The translations under genes and the position numbers were made by a program. From an uncultured bacterium (lineage in GTDB: Bacteria; Planctomycetota; JAJSAM01; JAJVHW01): a stretch of DNA of 64,000 bases. Of the stretch, positions 33,789-41,801 are shown one piece after another (positions within the stretch are counted from its first letter, which is position 1; each line of letters starts with the position of its first letter). The notes below the pieces were generated by a model. The model was given only the letters and a program-made list of their open reading frames with translations, did not search any database and had not been told where the DNA came from. The stretch spans positions 259,023-323,022 of the forward strand of contig CALKVK010000038.1 of NCBI GenBank assembly GCA_937996235.1, in the 5' to 3' direction.

Positions 33789-34507
33789 GCCGCCGCCCCG
33801 CGACGTTCGTCGCTCTCGATCGTGCCGTCCTTGATGCGGATGCGCCGCGGCGCGTGCTCGGCCACGCTGCGGTCGTGCGTGATGAGCACCACCGTCCGGC
33901 CCTCGGCGTGGATCGCGTCGATCAGCTCGAGGATGCGCCGGCCCGTCTCGGAGTCGAGGTTGCCCGTCGGCTCGTCGGCGAGGAGCAGCGGCGGGTCGTG
34001 GACGAGCGCGCGCGCGATCGCGGAGCGCTGCTGCTCGCCGCCCGAGAGCTGCGTCGGCAGGTGGTGCACGCGGTGCGAGAGGCCGACGCGCTCGAGCGCC
34101 GCGAGCGCGCGCCGGCGCCGCTCGCCGCGTGCGACGCCCGCGTAGAAGAGCGGCACCTCGACGTTCTCCGCCACGCTGAGCTGCGGGATGAGCTGGAACG
34201 ACTGGAACACGAAGCCGATCTCGCGCAGCCGCAGCTCGCTCAGGCGGTCGTCGCGCAGCGCGAGCACGTCCTCGCCCGCGAGCGAGTAGCTGCCGGCGCT
34301 CGGGCGGTCGAGGCAGCCGAGGATCGAGAGCAGCGTGCTCTTGCCGGAGCCGGAGGCGCCGACGATCGCCGCGTACTCGCCGCGCTCGACCACGAGCGAG
34401 ACGCCGCGCAGCACCTCGACGCGCGCGTCGGCCTCGCCGTACCAGCGGCGCAGGTCGTGCGCCTCGATCAGGGCGGTGCGGCTCCGGGCGGTGTGGGGAT
34501 GCGCCAT
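33785..34507 (-). CDS. MacB-like ABC transporter ATP-binding protein
   Basis: A 240-residue ATPase. Walker A is GASGSGKST near residue 50, the signature is LSGGEQQR, Walker B is LLLADEP followed by TGNLDSETG, and the switch His is in VVLITHDRSVAEH. It belongs to the LolD/MacB/FtsE group. ATG at 34507 starts 10 bases after the HlyD stop and its end overlaps the permease start (ATGA), so the pump subunits are made together in stoichiometric amounts. Confidence 0.96.
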   Translation of the reverse strand: MAHPHTARSRTALIEAHDLRRWYGEADARVEVLRGVSLVVERGEYAAIVGASGSGKSTLLSILGCLDRPSAGSYSLAGEDVLALRDDRLSELRLREIGFVFQSFQLIPQLSVAENVEVPLFYAGVARGERRRRALAALERVGLSHRVHHLPTQLSGGEQQRSAIARALVHDPPLLLADEPTGNLDSETGRRILELIDAIHAEGRTVVLITHDRSVAEHAPRRIRIKDGTIESDERRGAAA

Positions 34508-34517
34508 GGCGAGCGGG

Positions 34518-36017
34518 TCAGGGGCGGCCCTTCTCGGGGGCGCCCTCGGGCGCGCCGGGCTGCCCGCCCGCGCCGCCGCCCTCCGCGGCCTTCTCGGGGT
34601 TGTAGAGCGCCACGTCCTCGCCCTCGGCGAGGCCCTTCGTCACGACCACGTACTGGCTGTTGCCGGGCGCGATCTCGACGGCGAGGCGCTCGTACCCCGA
34701 GCCGCTCTTGCGGAAGACCCAGTACTTGCCGCGCTCCGCGAACACGCACTGCGCGGGCACCGCGACGACGCCCTTCAGCTCGCCGACGAGGATCTCGACG
34801 CGCGACGTGAGCCCGGGCTTCAGCTCCATGTTCGCGAGGTCGCCCTGGAGCGAGACCTCGACCTCGAAGCGCTTCGTGTCGTCGCCCCAGCGCCGGCGCT
34901 GCGTCTGCGGCACGACCGCGACGCGCGTGACCTCGCCCTCGAGCGTGCTGCCGCGCGCGGTCTCGACGACCACGAACGCGCGCTGCCCGACCTCGATGCG
35001 CGCGATGTCCGCCTCGTGCACGGCCACGAGCACCTGCATCTCGCGCAGGTCCGGGAGCGTCAGGAACGCCTGCTTCGAGTAGACGTTCTCGCCCACCTTG
35101 ATCTCGCGCTCGTCCCACGGGTTGCGCGCGTCGCCGTAGATGACGATGCCGGGGCCCGGCGCGCGGATCACCATGTTCGCGAGCACCTCCTGGCGCTCCG
35201 CGAGCCGCGCCTCGACGTTGCCGTGCTCGCTCCTCTGGCGGTCGAGCTCGGCGCGGCGCTGCCCCTCGCGCGCGAGCGCGCGCTGCTTCGTGCGCTCGAC
35301 CTCGAGGCCCGCGTTGTGCACGTCGGCCTCGCGCTGCTGGCGGGCCTTCGGCGCCTCGTAGACGAGGTACGTCTGCACGTCGAGCCGCGCGAGCTCGAGG
35401 TCCGACTTCGCCTTCACCAGGTTGATGCGCTCCTCCTCGACCTGCTCCGTCGTGACGAAGCCCTCCTCGAGGAGCGCGGGCATCTGGTCGTACTTGCGCT
35501 GGGCGCGCTCGAGCGACGACTCGCACTCGGCGACGCGCGTCTCGCGGCGCGTCTTCTCCTGCACGTACTCGCCCTTCTCGAAGCGCTCGAGCTCGATCTC
35601 CGCGAACTTCAGCTTCAGCTCGGCGTCGCGCACGTCCGCCTCGTTCTGGCTGAGCTGGATGTCGAGCTCCGCGGTCGCCGCCTTGACCTCGCCCTCGAGC
35701 TGGATCGTGCGGTTGCGCAGGTCCTCGATCTCCTTCAGGAGATCGGTGCTGTCGAGCTCGCAGAGCACGTCGCCCGCCTTCACCGCGACGCCCTCGTCGA
35801 CGAGCGTGACGATCTTCGCGGTGCCCGGGATGTTCGGGCGCACGAGGATCTGGTTGCGCGCCTTGAGCGCCCCCTTCTCGGAGACCGTCACGCGCAGGTC
35901 GCGCTTCGTGACGTGGAACGCCGCGATGTCGGGCACGTCCGCGCCGGCGTCGCCGCCGCACGCGGCCGCGACGAGCGCGAAGAGCGTCAGCGCTGCGGTT
36001 GCACGAAGTCCTGCCAC
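34518..36017 (-). CDS. HlyD/MacA-like periplasmic adaptor (lipoprotein)
   Basis: A 499-residue membrane-fusion protein with a lipoprotein signal (LVAAACGG, Cys about 18). It has the biotinyl-lipoyl half (ILVRPNIPGTAKIVTLVDEGV...GDVLCELD), a long alpha-hairpin of coiled coil from about residue 85 to 265, and the second lipoyl half with VIRAPGPGIVIYGD. The beta-barrel and membrane-proximal parts follow (FVVVETARGSTLEGEVTRV, KPGLTSRVEILVGELKGVVAVP). It bridges the ABC permease to the TolC-like channel. GTG at 36017 lies inside the TolC gene's end and has GGAGGAGG upstream. The coiled coil is longer than in MacA. Confidence 0.92.
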   Translation of the reverse strand: MAGLRATAALTLFALVAAACGGDAGADVPDIAAFHVTKRDLRVTVSEKGALKARNQILVRPNIPGTAKIVTLVDEGVAVKAGDVLCELDSTDLLKEIEDLRNRTIQLEGEVKAATAELDIQLSQNEADVRDAELKLKFAEIELERFEKGEYVQEKTRRETRVAECESSLERAQRKYDQMPALLEEGFVTTEQVEEERINLVKAKSDLELARLDVQTYLVYEAPKARQQREADVHNAGLEVERTKQRALAREGQRRAELDRQRSEHGNVEARLAERQEVLANMVIRAPGPGIVIYGDARNPWDEREIKVGENVYSKQAFLTLPDLREMQVLVAVHEADIARIEVGQRAFVVVETARGSTLEGEVTRVAVVPQTQRRRWGDDTKRFEVEVSLQGDLANMELKPGLTSRVEILVGELKGVVAVPAQCVFAERGKYWVFRKSGSGYERLAVEIAPGNSQYVVVTKGLAEGEDVALYNPEKAAEGGGAGGQPGAPEGAPEKGRP

Positions 36018-37573
36018 GTGCCGTCCTCCTCCATGAGCATCAGACCCGCGTCGCGCAGGAGCTGCTGGCGCGCGGTCGCGACGTTCGCCCGCTCGCGCAC
36101 CAGGCGGTCCTGCGCGTCGGCGCGCGCGATGAGCGCGTCGGTCAGGTCGCGGTTGCCGATCTCGCCCTGCTCGAAGCGCAGGCGCGCGACCTTCGCGTTC
36201 TTCTCCTCGCTCGCGACGATGCGCTCCTGGATCGAGTAGCTGTTCTCGGCGGAGCGCAGGCTGCGCAGCGAGTCGCGCACGTCGGAGATCACCTGTTCCT
36301 CGGCGAGCGCGAGGCCGCGCCGCGCGCGGTCGAGCTCGATCTGCGCGCGCCGCAGCTCGCCGCGCTCGCGCACCCGGTCGAGCGGCAGCTCCAGCGAGAC
36401 CCCCAGCGTGTACGACGCGTCGTCGCGCCCCAGGTCGCCGACGCCCCGCGCGGGGTCGGAGCGCCACGTGCGCACGGCTTCGACGCCGAGGTCGGGCAGC
36501 ATGTTCCGCTCGCGCACGCGCACGTGGCGCTCGGCGTCGTCCACCTGGTCGCGCGCGCTCATGAGGTCGAGGCGGCTCGCCAGCGCGACCGCGATCGCGC
36601 GCTCGAGCGGCAGCGCCAGCTCGGCCGGCGCGGGGATCTCGTCGGCGATGTCGAACGCGACGCCGGTGTCGAGCCCGAGCAGGATCTTGAAGCGGTCGAG
36701 GCGCGCCTCGAACTCCTGCCGCGCGTCGATGAGGTTGTTCTCGGCGGTCAGGTACTCGCGCGTCGCGCGGAACTTGTCCACCTCGCTCACGCGCCCGACC
36801 TGGAAGAGCGCCTCCGACCGGCGCTTCAGGAACTCGAAGCTCTCGAGCGACAGCTCGCGGTTGCGGATGACCTGGTGCTGCGAGACGAGCGCGTAGTAGT
36901 CGCGCTGCACACGCAGGGCGAGGTCCTGCCGCGCGAGGTCGTAGTCGCGCACGTCGTACAGCGCCTGGCGCTCGGCGTCGGTGAGCTGCTCGTGGCTGGA
37001 CTCGTAGCCCGCGCCGCGCAGGAGCGGCTGCCGCAGGCGCGCGACGAGCGAGCCGTCGGCGCTCGAGTCGGCGCGGTCGGAGAGGCCGTGCTGCCGCGAC
37101 ACGTCGCCCGCGAGCGTCGCCTCGCCGCCGGTCGGCAGGAGGTCCGTGAGCGACAGCGCGGCGGACTCGTCGCGCAGCATCTCGCGCCCGTCGCCGCCGC
37201 TGACGACCGACGCGACGGACCCCGCGAGCCGCGCGCCCGTGTCGTGCCGCGCGTTGCGCAGCGCCACGGCGGACAGCGTCACCGACTCGCGCCGCGTGCG
37301 CAGGTCGCGGTTGTGCGCGGCCGCGATGCGCAGCGCGTCGCCGAGCGACACGACCGCGGGCACGTCGATGTCGGCGGGGACGCGCGCGTCGGCGCCCTTC
37401 GCGAGGACCTCGTGCGCCGCGGCGCGGTCGGCCGCGACGCGCTGCTCGATGCCCGCGACGATCGCCTCGGTCTCGCGCTCCGACAGGCGCAGCGCGGGGG
37501 CCGCGCAGCCGGCGACCACGAGCGCCCCGCCGAGGGGCGTCGCGAGCACTCGGAGCTTCCGGCGAAGTGGCAT
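35987..37573 (-). CDS. TolC-family outer membrane efflux protein (lipoprotein)
   Basis: A 528-residue outer membrane channel subunit. The N-terminus has a lipoprotein-like signal (ALVVAGCAAP). The two OEP repeats are visible with long helices, for example SLTDLLPTGGEATLAGD (usual first hairpin), DYDLARQDLALRVQRDYYALVS, DLMSARDQVDDAERHVRVRE and RVRFEQGEIGNRDL-type blocks near the end. It is the first gene of the pump operon and overlaps the HlyD start by 31 bases. A hairpin (37585-37607) sits just upstream of the ATG. Confidence 0.9.
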   Translation of the reverse strand: MPLRRKLRVLATPLGGALVVAGCAAPALRLSERETEAIVAGIEQRVAADRAAAHEVLAKGADARVPADIDVPAVVSLGDALRIAAAHNRDLRTRRESVTLSAVALRNARHDTGARLAGSVASVVSGGDGREMLRDESAALSLTDLLPTGGEATLAGDVSRQHGLSDRADSSADGSLVARLRQPLLRGAGYESSHEQLTDAERQALYDVRDYDLARQDLALRVQRDYYALVSQHQVIRNRELSLESFEFLKRRSEALFQVGRVSEVDKFRATREYLTAENNLIDARQEFEARLDRFKILLGLDTGVAFDIADEIPAPAELALPLERAIAVALASRLDLMSARDQVDDAERHVRVRERNMLPDLGVEAVRTWRSDPARGVGDLGRDDASYTLGVSLELPLDRVRERGELRRAQIELDRARRGLALAEEQVISDVRDSLRSLRSAENSYSIQERIVASEEKNAKVARLRFEQGEIGNRDLTDALIARADAQDRLVRERANVATARQQLLRDAGLMLMEEDGTWQDFVQPQR

Positions 37574-37584
37574 CCGGCCATTGG

Positions 37585-37607
37585 ACGGGGGGCGCTCGCG
37601 CCCCCGT
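37585..37607 (-). promoter_or_regulatory. G/C-rich hairpin in the leader of the pump operon
   Basis: ACGGGGGGCGC and GCGCCCCCGT pair almost perfectly (one bulged G), 12 bases before the tolC-like ATG. It could modulate translation initiation or be a leftover terminator; nothing further can be said. Confidence 0.35.
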
Positions 37608-37697
37608 CACGGAAAACGGCGCAGGCTCGGCCGACGCGCTCGCGGGGCGGGGCGCGGCGCGCACCCGGCTAAGACACGCAGGTCGCGCGCGCGTGGG

Positions 37698-37703
37698 TAC
37701 GAT
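37698..37703 (+). promoter_or_regulatory. -10 box TACGAT, leaderless start at 37710
   Basis: TACGAT, GCCTGC (6 bases), then the GTG start at 37710. No Shine-Dalgarno is present. Confidence 0.6.
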
Positions 37704-37709
37704 GCCTGC

Positions 37710-40190
37710 GTGACGCGCGACGCCGCCGGGGCCCGGGGTGCCGTGCCGCGGCGCCGCCCGCGGCGCGGCGTGTGGCTCGTCGGCCTCCTCGGCGCCGCCG
37801 CCTACGCGGGCGTGCAGCTCGTGGACGGCAGCGGCAACCCGTACGCGTGGGACCTCGACTCGCCGCAGCCGAACGTCGTCTCGGGCAAGGTCACCTACTA
37901 CCTCGACCCCGGAGGCACGCGCGACTTCGTGACGGGGCCCGTGACCGACCTCGACGCGTGCCGCGCCGGCATCGCGACGTGGGAGGTCGCGACGTCGCGC
38001 CTGCGCTTCCAGGAGGACGCGTCGCGGAGCGCGAACGGCCGCAACGCGAGCGACCGCGTCAACTACGTCGGCTGGGCGACGAGCGGCCTCGGCCCGCTCA
38101 CCCTGGCCGTCACCTTCCCCACGCGCAGCGGCGCGCACGTGCTCGACATGGACGTGCTCTTCAACGAGAGCTACCAGTGGAACACGGGCACGCCGGGCAC
38201 GCCGGGCGTCGCGGACATCCAGTCGATCATGACGCACGAGTGGGGCCACGCGCTCGGCGCCGACCACGTGCCGCTCGAGGCCTCGACGATGTACTTCGCG
38301 TCGTCCACGGGCAGCATCGCGTACCGCTCGCTCTCGCCCGACGACGTCGCGCTCGTCGGCTCGATCTATCCGAACGACGCGTTCCGCTCGACCACCGGCA
38401 CGCTCTCGGGCCGCGTGACGCGCGACGGCGCGACGGACCACCGCGCGATCCACGTGGTCGCGGTCTCGCTGGTGACGGGCGAGCCGGCCGCGTCCACGCT
38501 GACCCGACCCGACGGGACGTGGGCGATCCCCGGGCTGCCGCGCGGCGCGTACCGCGTCGTCGCGGCGCCGACCGTGCCGCTCGAAGGGGCGATGAACTCG
38601 TTCTGGACCACGGGGTCCACGAGCTTCCTGCCCGCGATCCTGCGCACGCGCGACACGAACCCGGCGCCGGCGCGCACGGTGACGGTGCAGCCGGACATGG
38701 AGACCGTGGCGCCGGAGTTCGCGGTGCGCTCGAGCGCTCTGCCGTTCGAGCCGAACGACACGATGGGCCAGGCGACGCTGATCCAGCTCGGCGACGCCGT
38801 CGCCGCGCGTCTCGAGAGCGGCGGCGACGAGGACTGGTACGCGTTCGACGCCGTCGCGGGCGACCGCGTGACCGTCGCGGTGCTCGCGTGGAACCTCGGG
38901 AGCACGGCGGATCCCGCCGTCACGCTCACGAACTCCGTCGGTCAGGTCTTCGGGCAGTCCGACGACGTGCGCAGCGACGCGCTCTTCGGCACGCGGCCCG
39001 AGGGCCCCGACCTCGACGCGCGCGTGATCGGCGCGAGCCTGCCGAACACGGGGCGCTACCTGGTGAAGGTGCGCAACCAGGCGCCCGGCACGGCGTCCGA
39101 CAACTTCTACGCGCTCTTCGTGACGCCGGCGTCGGACGCGCCGAGCGCCGCGCTCACCGACGTGGACGTGGTCCCCGGCCGCGTGGACGCCGACGGCGCG
39201 TCCACGCTGACGGTGCGCGTGACGCCGCGCAAGGAGACGGCGGAGGACGTGGGGCCCGGCGCGACGGTGACGCTCACGCACGACGGCGCCGGCGCGCTCG
39301 GCAGCGTGCGCGACGTCGGCGACGGCACGTACGAGGCGCTGCTCACCGCGCCGACGACGCCCGGGCGCGACCGGCTGAGCGTCACCGTCACGACGACGGC
39401 CGGCAGCGCCGCGCTGCCCGACGCGGGCCTCGCGATCTACCTCGGTCCCTTCGACGGCACGTACACCGGCTTCTCCGTGACGCCCCGCCGCATCGCGGCC
39501 GACGGTGTCGCGCAGGCGACGCTGCGGCTCGTCCCGCGCGACGCGCTCGGCGAGGCCCTCGGGTCGGGCCGCAGCGTCCTCTTCACGCTGGCGACGTGCG
39601 ACGCGCAGGTCGGCCCCGCGGCGTACGTCTCCTCGGGCACCTACGAGGCGACGGTGACCGCCGGCACGGCGCACGGCGCGGCGAGCGTCGCGGCGACCGT
39701 CGACGGCGTGCGCGTGGACGGTGTCGGCACGCTCCGGTTCGGCTTCCCGCTCGACGAGGTGCTGACGCAGACGCGCGCGGACGCCGAGTACCTCGCCGCG
39801 CTGCCCGGGCTCAAGTCGAAGGCGCTGAGCGCGCTCGCGGCGCTCGTCCGTCAGACCGACAGGGGCCTCGCGGCGCTCGAGGCCGGGCGCACCGACACCG
39901 CGCTCGCGAAGACGAAGAAGGCGCTCGCGAAGCTCGCGTCGGCCGCGCAGCGCGCGAAGGGTGCGCTGCCCGCGCTCGGCACCGCCGACGAGCTCGCGTC
40001 GGCGATCCGGCAGAGCGCGACCGACGCGCGCGAGGCGGCGGTCATCGAGACGGGACGCGACCAACGCCGCGCAGATGCCGCCGACGACCTCGTGGCCGAA
40101 GGCGACGCGTTCCTGGATGCGGGCGACCCGAAGCGCGCCGCCGCACGCTATCTGCGGGCGTGGCGCGCACTGCGTCCGCTCCAGCCCTGA
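37710..40190 (+). CDS. secreted metzincin (matrixin-like) metalloprotease with PPC and Ig-like domains
   Basis: An 826-residue extracellular zinc protease. A membrane or signal helix lies near residues 20-36. The catalytic domain spans about 45-230 with HEWGHALGADH at 176-186, the complete HExxHxxGxxH zinc site, and a Met-turn in EASTMYF. A carboxypeptidase-regulatory-like domain follows (LSGRVTRDGATDHRAIHVVAV), then a PPC domain (FEPNDTMGQATLIQLGD) and two Ig/invasin-like modules (VDVVPGRVDADGASTLTVRV; FSVTPRRIAADGVAQATLRL). The last 140 residues are Ala/Lys/Leu-rich helices. The GTG start is 6 bases after TACGAT. It likely degrades proteins outside the cell. Confidence 0.9.
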   Translation: MTRDAAGARGAVPRRRPRRGVWLVGLLGAAAYAGVQLVDGSGNPYAWDLDSPQPNVVSGKVTYYLDPGGTRDFVTGPVTDLDACRAGIATWEVATSRLRFQEDASRSANGRNASDRVNYVGWATSGLGPLTLAVTFPTRSGAHVLDMDVLFNESYQWNTGTPGTPGVADIQSIMTHEWGHALGADHVPLEASTMYFASSTGSIAYRSLSPDDVALVGSIYPNDAFRSTTGTLSGRVTRDGATDHRAIHVVAVSLVTGEPAASTLTRPDGTWAIPGLPRGAYRVVAAPTVPLEGAMNSFWTTGSTSFLPAILRTRDTNPAPARTVTVQPDMETVAPEFAVRSSALPFEPNDTMGQATLIQLGDAVAARLESGGDEDWYAFDAVAGDRVTVAVLAWNLGSTADPAVTLTNSVGQVFGQSDDVRSDALFGTRPEGPDLDARVIGASLPNTGRYLVKVRNQAPGTASDNFYALFVTPASDAPSAALTDVDVVPGRVDADGASTLTVRVTPRKETAEDVGPGATVTLTHDGAGALGSVRDVGDGTYEALLTAPTTPGRDRLSVTVTTTAGSAALPDAGLAIYLGPFDGTYTGFSVTPRRIAADGVAQATLRLVPRDALGEALGSGRSVLFTLATCDAQVGPAAYVSSGTYEATVTAGTAHGAASVAATVDGVRVDGVGTLRFGFPLDEVLTQTRADAEYLAALPGLKSKALSALAALVRQTDRGLAALEAGRTDTALAKTKKALAKLASAAQRAKGALPALGTADELASAIRQSATDAREAAVIETGRDQRRADAADDLVAEGDAFLDAGDPKRAAARYLRAWRALRPLQP

Positions 40191-40194
40191 AGCG

Positions 40195-40215
40195 GCGCCG
40201 GCGTGCGGCCGGCGC
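40195..40215 (+). terminator. hairpin after the metzincin gene
   Basis: GCGCCGGC at 40195-40202 pairs with GCCGGCGC at 40208-40215 around a 5-base loop, 5 bases after the stop codon. There is no T tract. Confidence 0.4.
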
Positions 40216-40336
40216 GAGCGGGGGGCGGCGCCGCGACCGCACTGCCGCCGCCCCTCGCGTACCGCCGGCCCGCGGGCTCGGCAGGGCCGTCGCGCGCTCC
40301 CGGCAAAGCCCCGACGCGCGCGGGGCATAGGCAGAT

Positions 40337-41410
40337 GTGAGGCACCCGCTCGCTGCCGGACTCGTCGCCGCGGCCACGTTCGCCCTGCTCGCCCTCGCGG
40401 CGACGCCGGGTGCGCGCGACCTCGTGCGTCGGCTGGGCGCGCAGAGCTCGGGCGAGCGCGACGAGGCGGCCCGGACGCTGCTCGCGCTCGGCGCGGACGC
40501 GACCGACGCGCTCGTGGCGGGGACGCGCGACGCCGACGCCGGCATACGCCATCGCTCGCGTGCGCTCCTGGCCGCGGTCCACGACCGGGCCGACGGCGGC
40601 GTCGCGGAGCGTCGGGCCGAGGCGCGCTCGCTCGTGCTCGCGGCGCTCCGGGAGCCCGACGGACTCGAGCCCGACGGTCCGCTCGACCGCCGGCTGTCGC
40701 GACTCGGCGCGGTGGCCTCCGAGGAGCTCGCCCGCGAGGCGCGCCGGGGCGGCAGTTCCCTGCGGTCACCCGACCTGGTGGTCGCCCTGGGCCGGCACGC
40801 GTCCGCGGAGAGCGTCGCCACGCTGGCCGGCCTGGTGCGCGACGGCCGCACGTCCGTGTCGAGCGCCGTGGAGGCGGCCCGGGCGGTGGAGGCCGTGCGC
40901 GTCCGCGACCCGGAGGCGGTCGCCGGGCTGCGCTCGGCGGGGGCGGTCGAGGCCCTGGACGCGGCCCTCGCGCGACCCGGCGACCCGCTGCGCCGCGCCG
41001 CGGCCGCGCTGCACGCGGCCCTCGCCGCCGACGACGCGGCCGCCCGCGACGTGGCCGAGCGGCTCGCCCACGACGACGACGCGCGCGTGCGCATCGAGGC
41101 GGCCCGGCTGCTCGGGCGCATCGGGCTGCGCGGCGCTGCGAGCCTGGAGGAGCTGGCCGCCGACCCGGAGACGGAGGTGCGCCGGGCGGCACTCGACGCG
41201 CTCGCGGAGGTGCCGGGGGCCCCGCGACCGGCGCCGGCGGAGCGCGCGGCCACCGATCCCGACCCGGGTGTGCGCGCCGCAGCGGCACGCCTGCTCGCGC
41301 GTGACGCCGTTCCGGCCTCGCTCGACGTGCTGGCGCGGCTCGAAGGCGACGCCTCGGCAGCCGTTCGCGCGGCCGCTGCCCGGACGCGCGCGACTCTCGA
41401 GTCGCGCTGA
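40337..41410 (+). CDS. exported or membrane-anchored HEAT repeat protein
   Basis: A 357-residue protein with an N-terminal hydrophobic helix (residues 5-22, signal peptide or anchor). The remainder consists of HEAT/PBS-lyase-like repeats: DEAARTLLALGADATDALVAG, RIEAARLLGRIGLRGAASLEEL, EVRRAALDALAEVPG and GVRAAAARLLARDAVPASLDVL. These make an alpha-solenoid for protein binding. GTG at 40337 is chosen because the hydrophobic segment follows immediately. There is no catalytic motif. It stands between two large secreted protein genes. Confidence 0.8.
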   Translation: MRHPLAAGLVAAATFALLALAATPGARDLVRRLGAQSSGERDEAARTLLALGADATDALVAGTRDADAGIRHRSRALLAAVHDRADGGVAERRAEARSLVLAALREPDGLEPDGPLDRRLSRLGAVASEELAREARRGGSSLRSPDLVVALGRHASAESVATLAGLVRDGRTSVSSAVEAARAVEAVRVRDPEAVAGLRSAGAVEALDAALARPGDPLRRAAAALHAALAADDAAARDVAERLAHDDDARVRIEAARLLGRIGLRGAASLEELAADPETEVRRAALDALAEVPGAPRPAPAERAATDPDPGVRAAAARLLARDAVPASLDVLARLEGDASAAVRAAAARTRATLESR

Positions 41411-41801
41411 GCCCGCACGGCACGACCCGTCAAGCGCACCCGCCGGCCGCGTCGGCGCCACAAGTCGCTCCATAGAAACGACTTACGCCGCTGCAGCGAA
41501 GACTGGTCGCAAGCGAACCCAGGGTGACGGTGGCACGCCGCTTCCGGTTGCGCGGATTCCGAAAAAAAATGCGCCGGCCCGTTGCGGGCGTCACAGCCCG
41601 CCCCCTAGAGTGTGCGCGTCGAGCGCCGAAGCGCGGTGTGAGGCCCACCCCGCGCCCTCCATACGCGCTCCCGGGCCCGCACCGCTCCTCGCGCCTCGTC
41701 AGCGAGCCGTCGAAGCCGGCGGTGCAGGGCCACGATCGGTGCGCGCGCCCCACACCCCCTCTCGCGCGTCGCCCGCCGATCGCAGATCGGGAGACGGAGA
41801 G
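41411..41801 (+). other. 391-base upstream region of the large secreted protein gene
   Basis: No gene is visible. It contains an A8 tract (41562-41569), a TTGCGG-18-TAGAGT promoter, a GCGGGC/GCCCGC inverted repeat, a leader of about 185 bases and a CCGATC/GATCGG inverted repeat just before the ribosome site GGAGACGGAGAG. Confidence 0.55.
41562..41611 (+). promoter_or_regulatory. strong-promoter candidate: A-tract, TTGCGG, 18 bases, TAGAGT
   Basis: A8 at 41562-41569 falls at about -55 to -48 relative to the start predicted near 41618, the place of an UP element. -35 TTGCGG is at 41582-41587 and -10 TAGAGT at 41606-41611. GCGGGC (41584-41589) and GCCCGC (41596-41601) form an inverted repeat within the spacer that could bind a repressor. 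Confidence 0.5.

Noticed and set aside
34518..41423. A 2301-codon open frame on the minus strand
   Set aside because: Only its 3' 500 codons (the HlyD adaptor) are a gene. The rest is antisense to the metzincin and HEAT genes and is Arg/Ala-rich, an artefact of high G+C.
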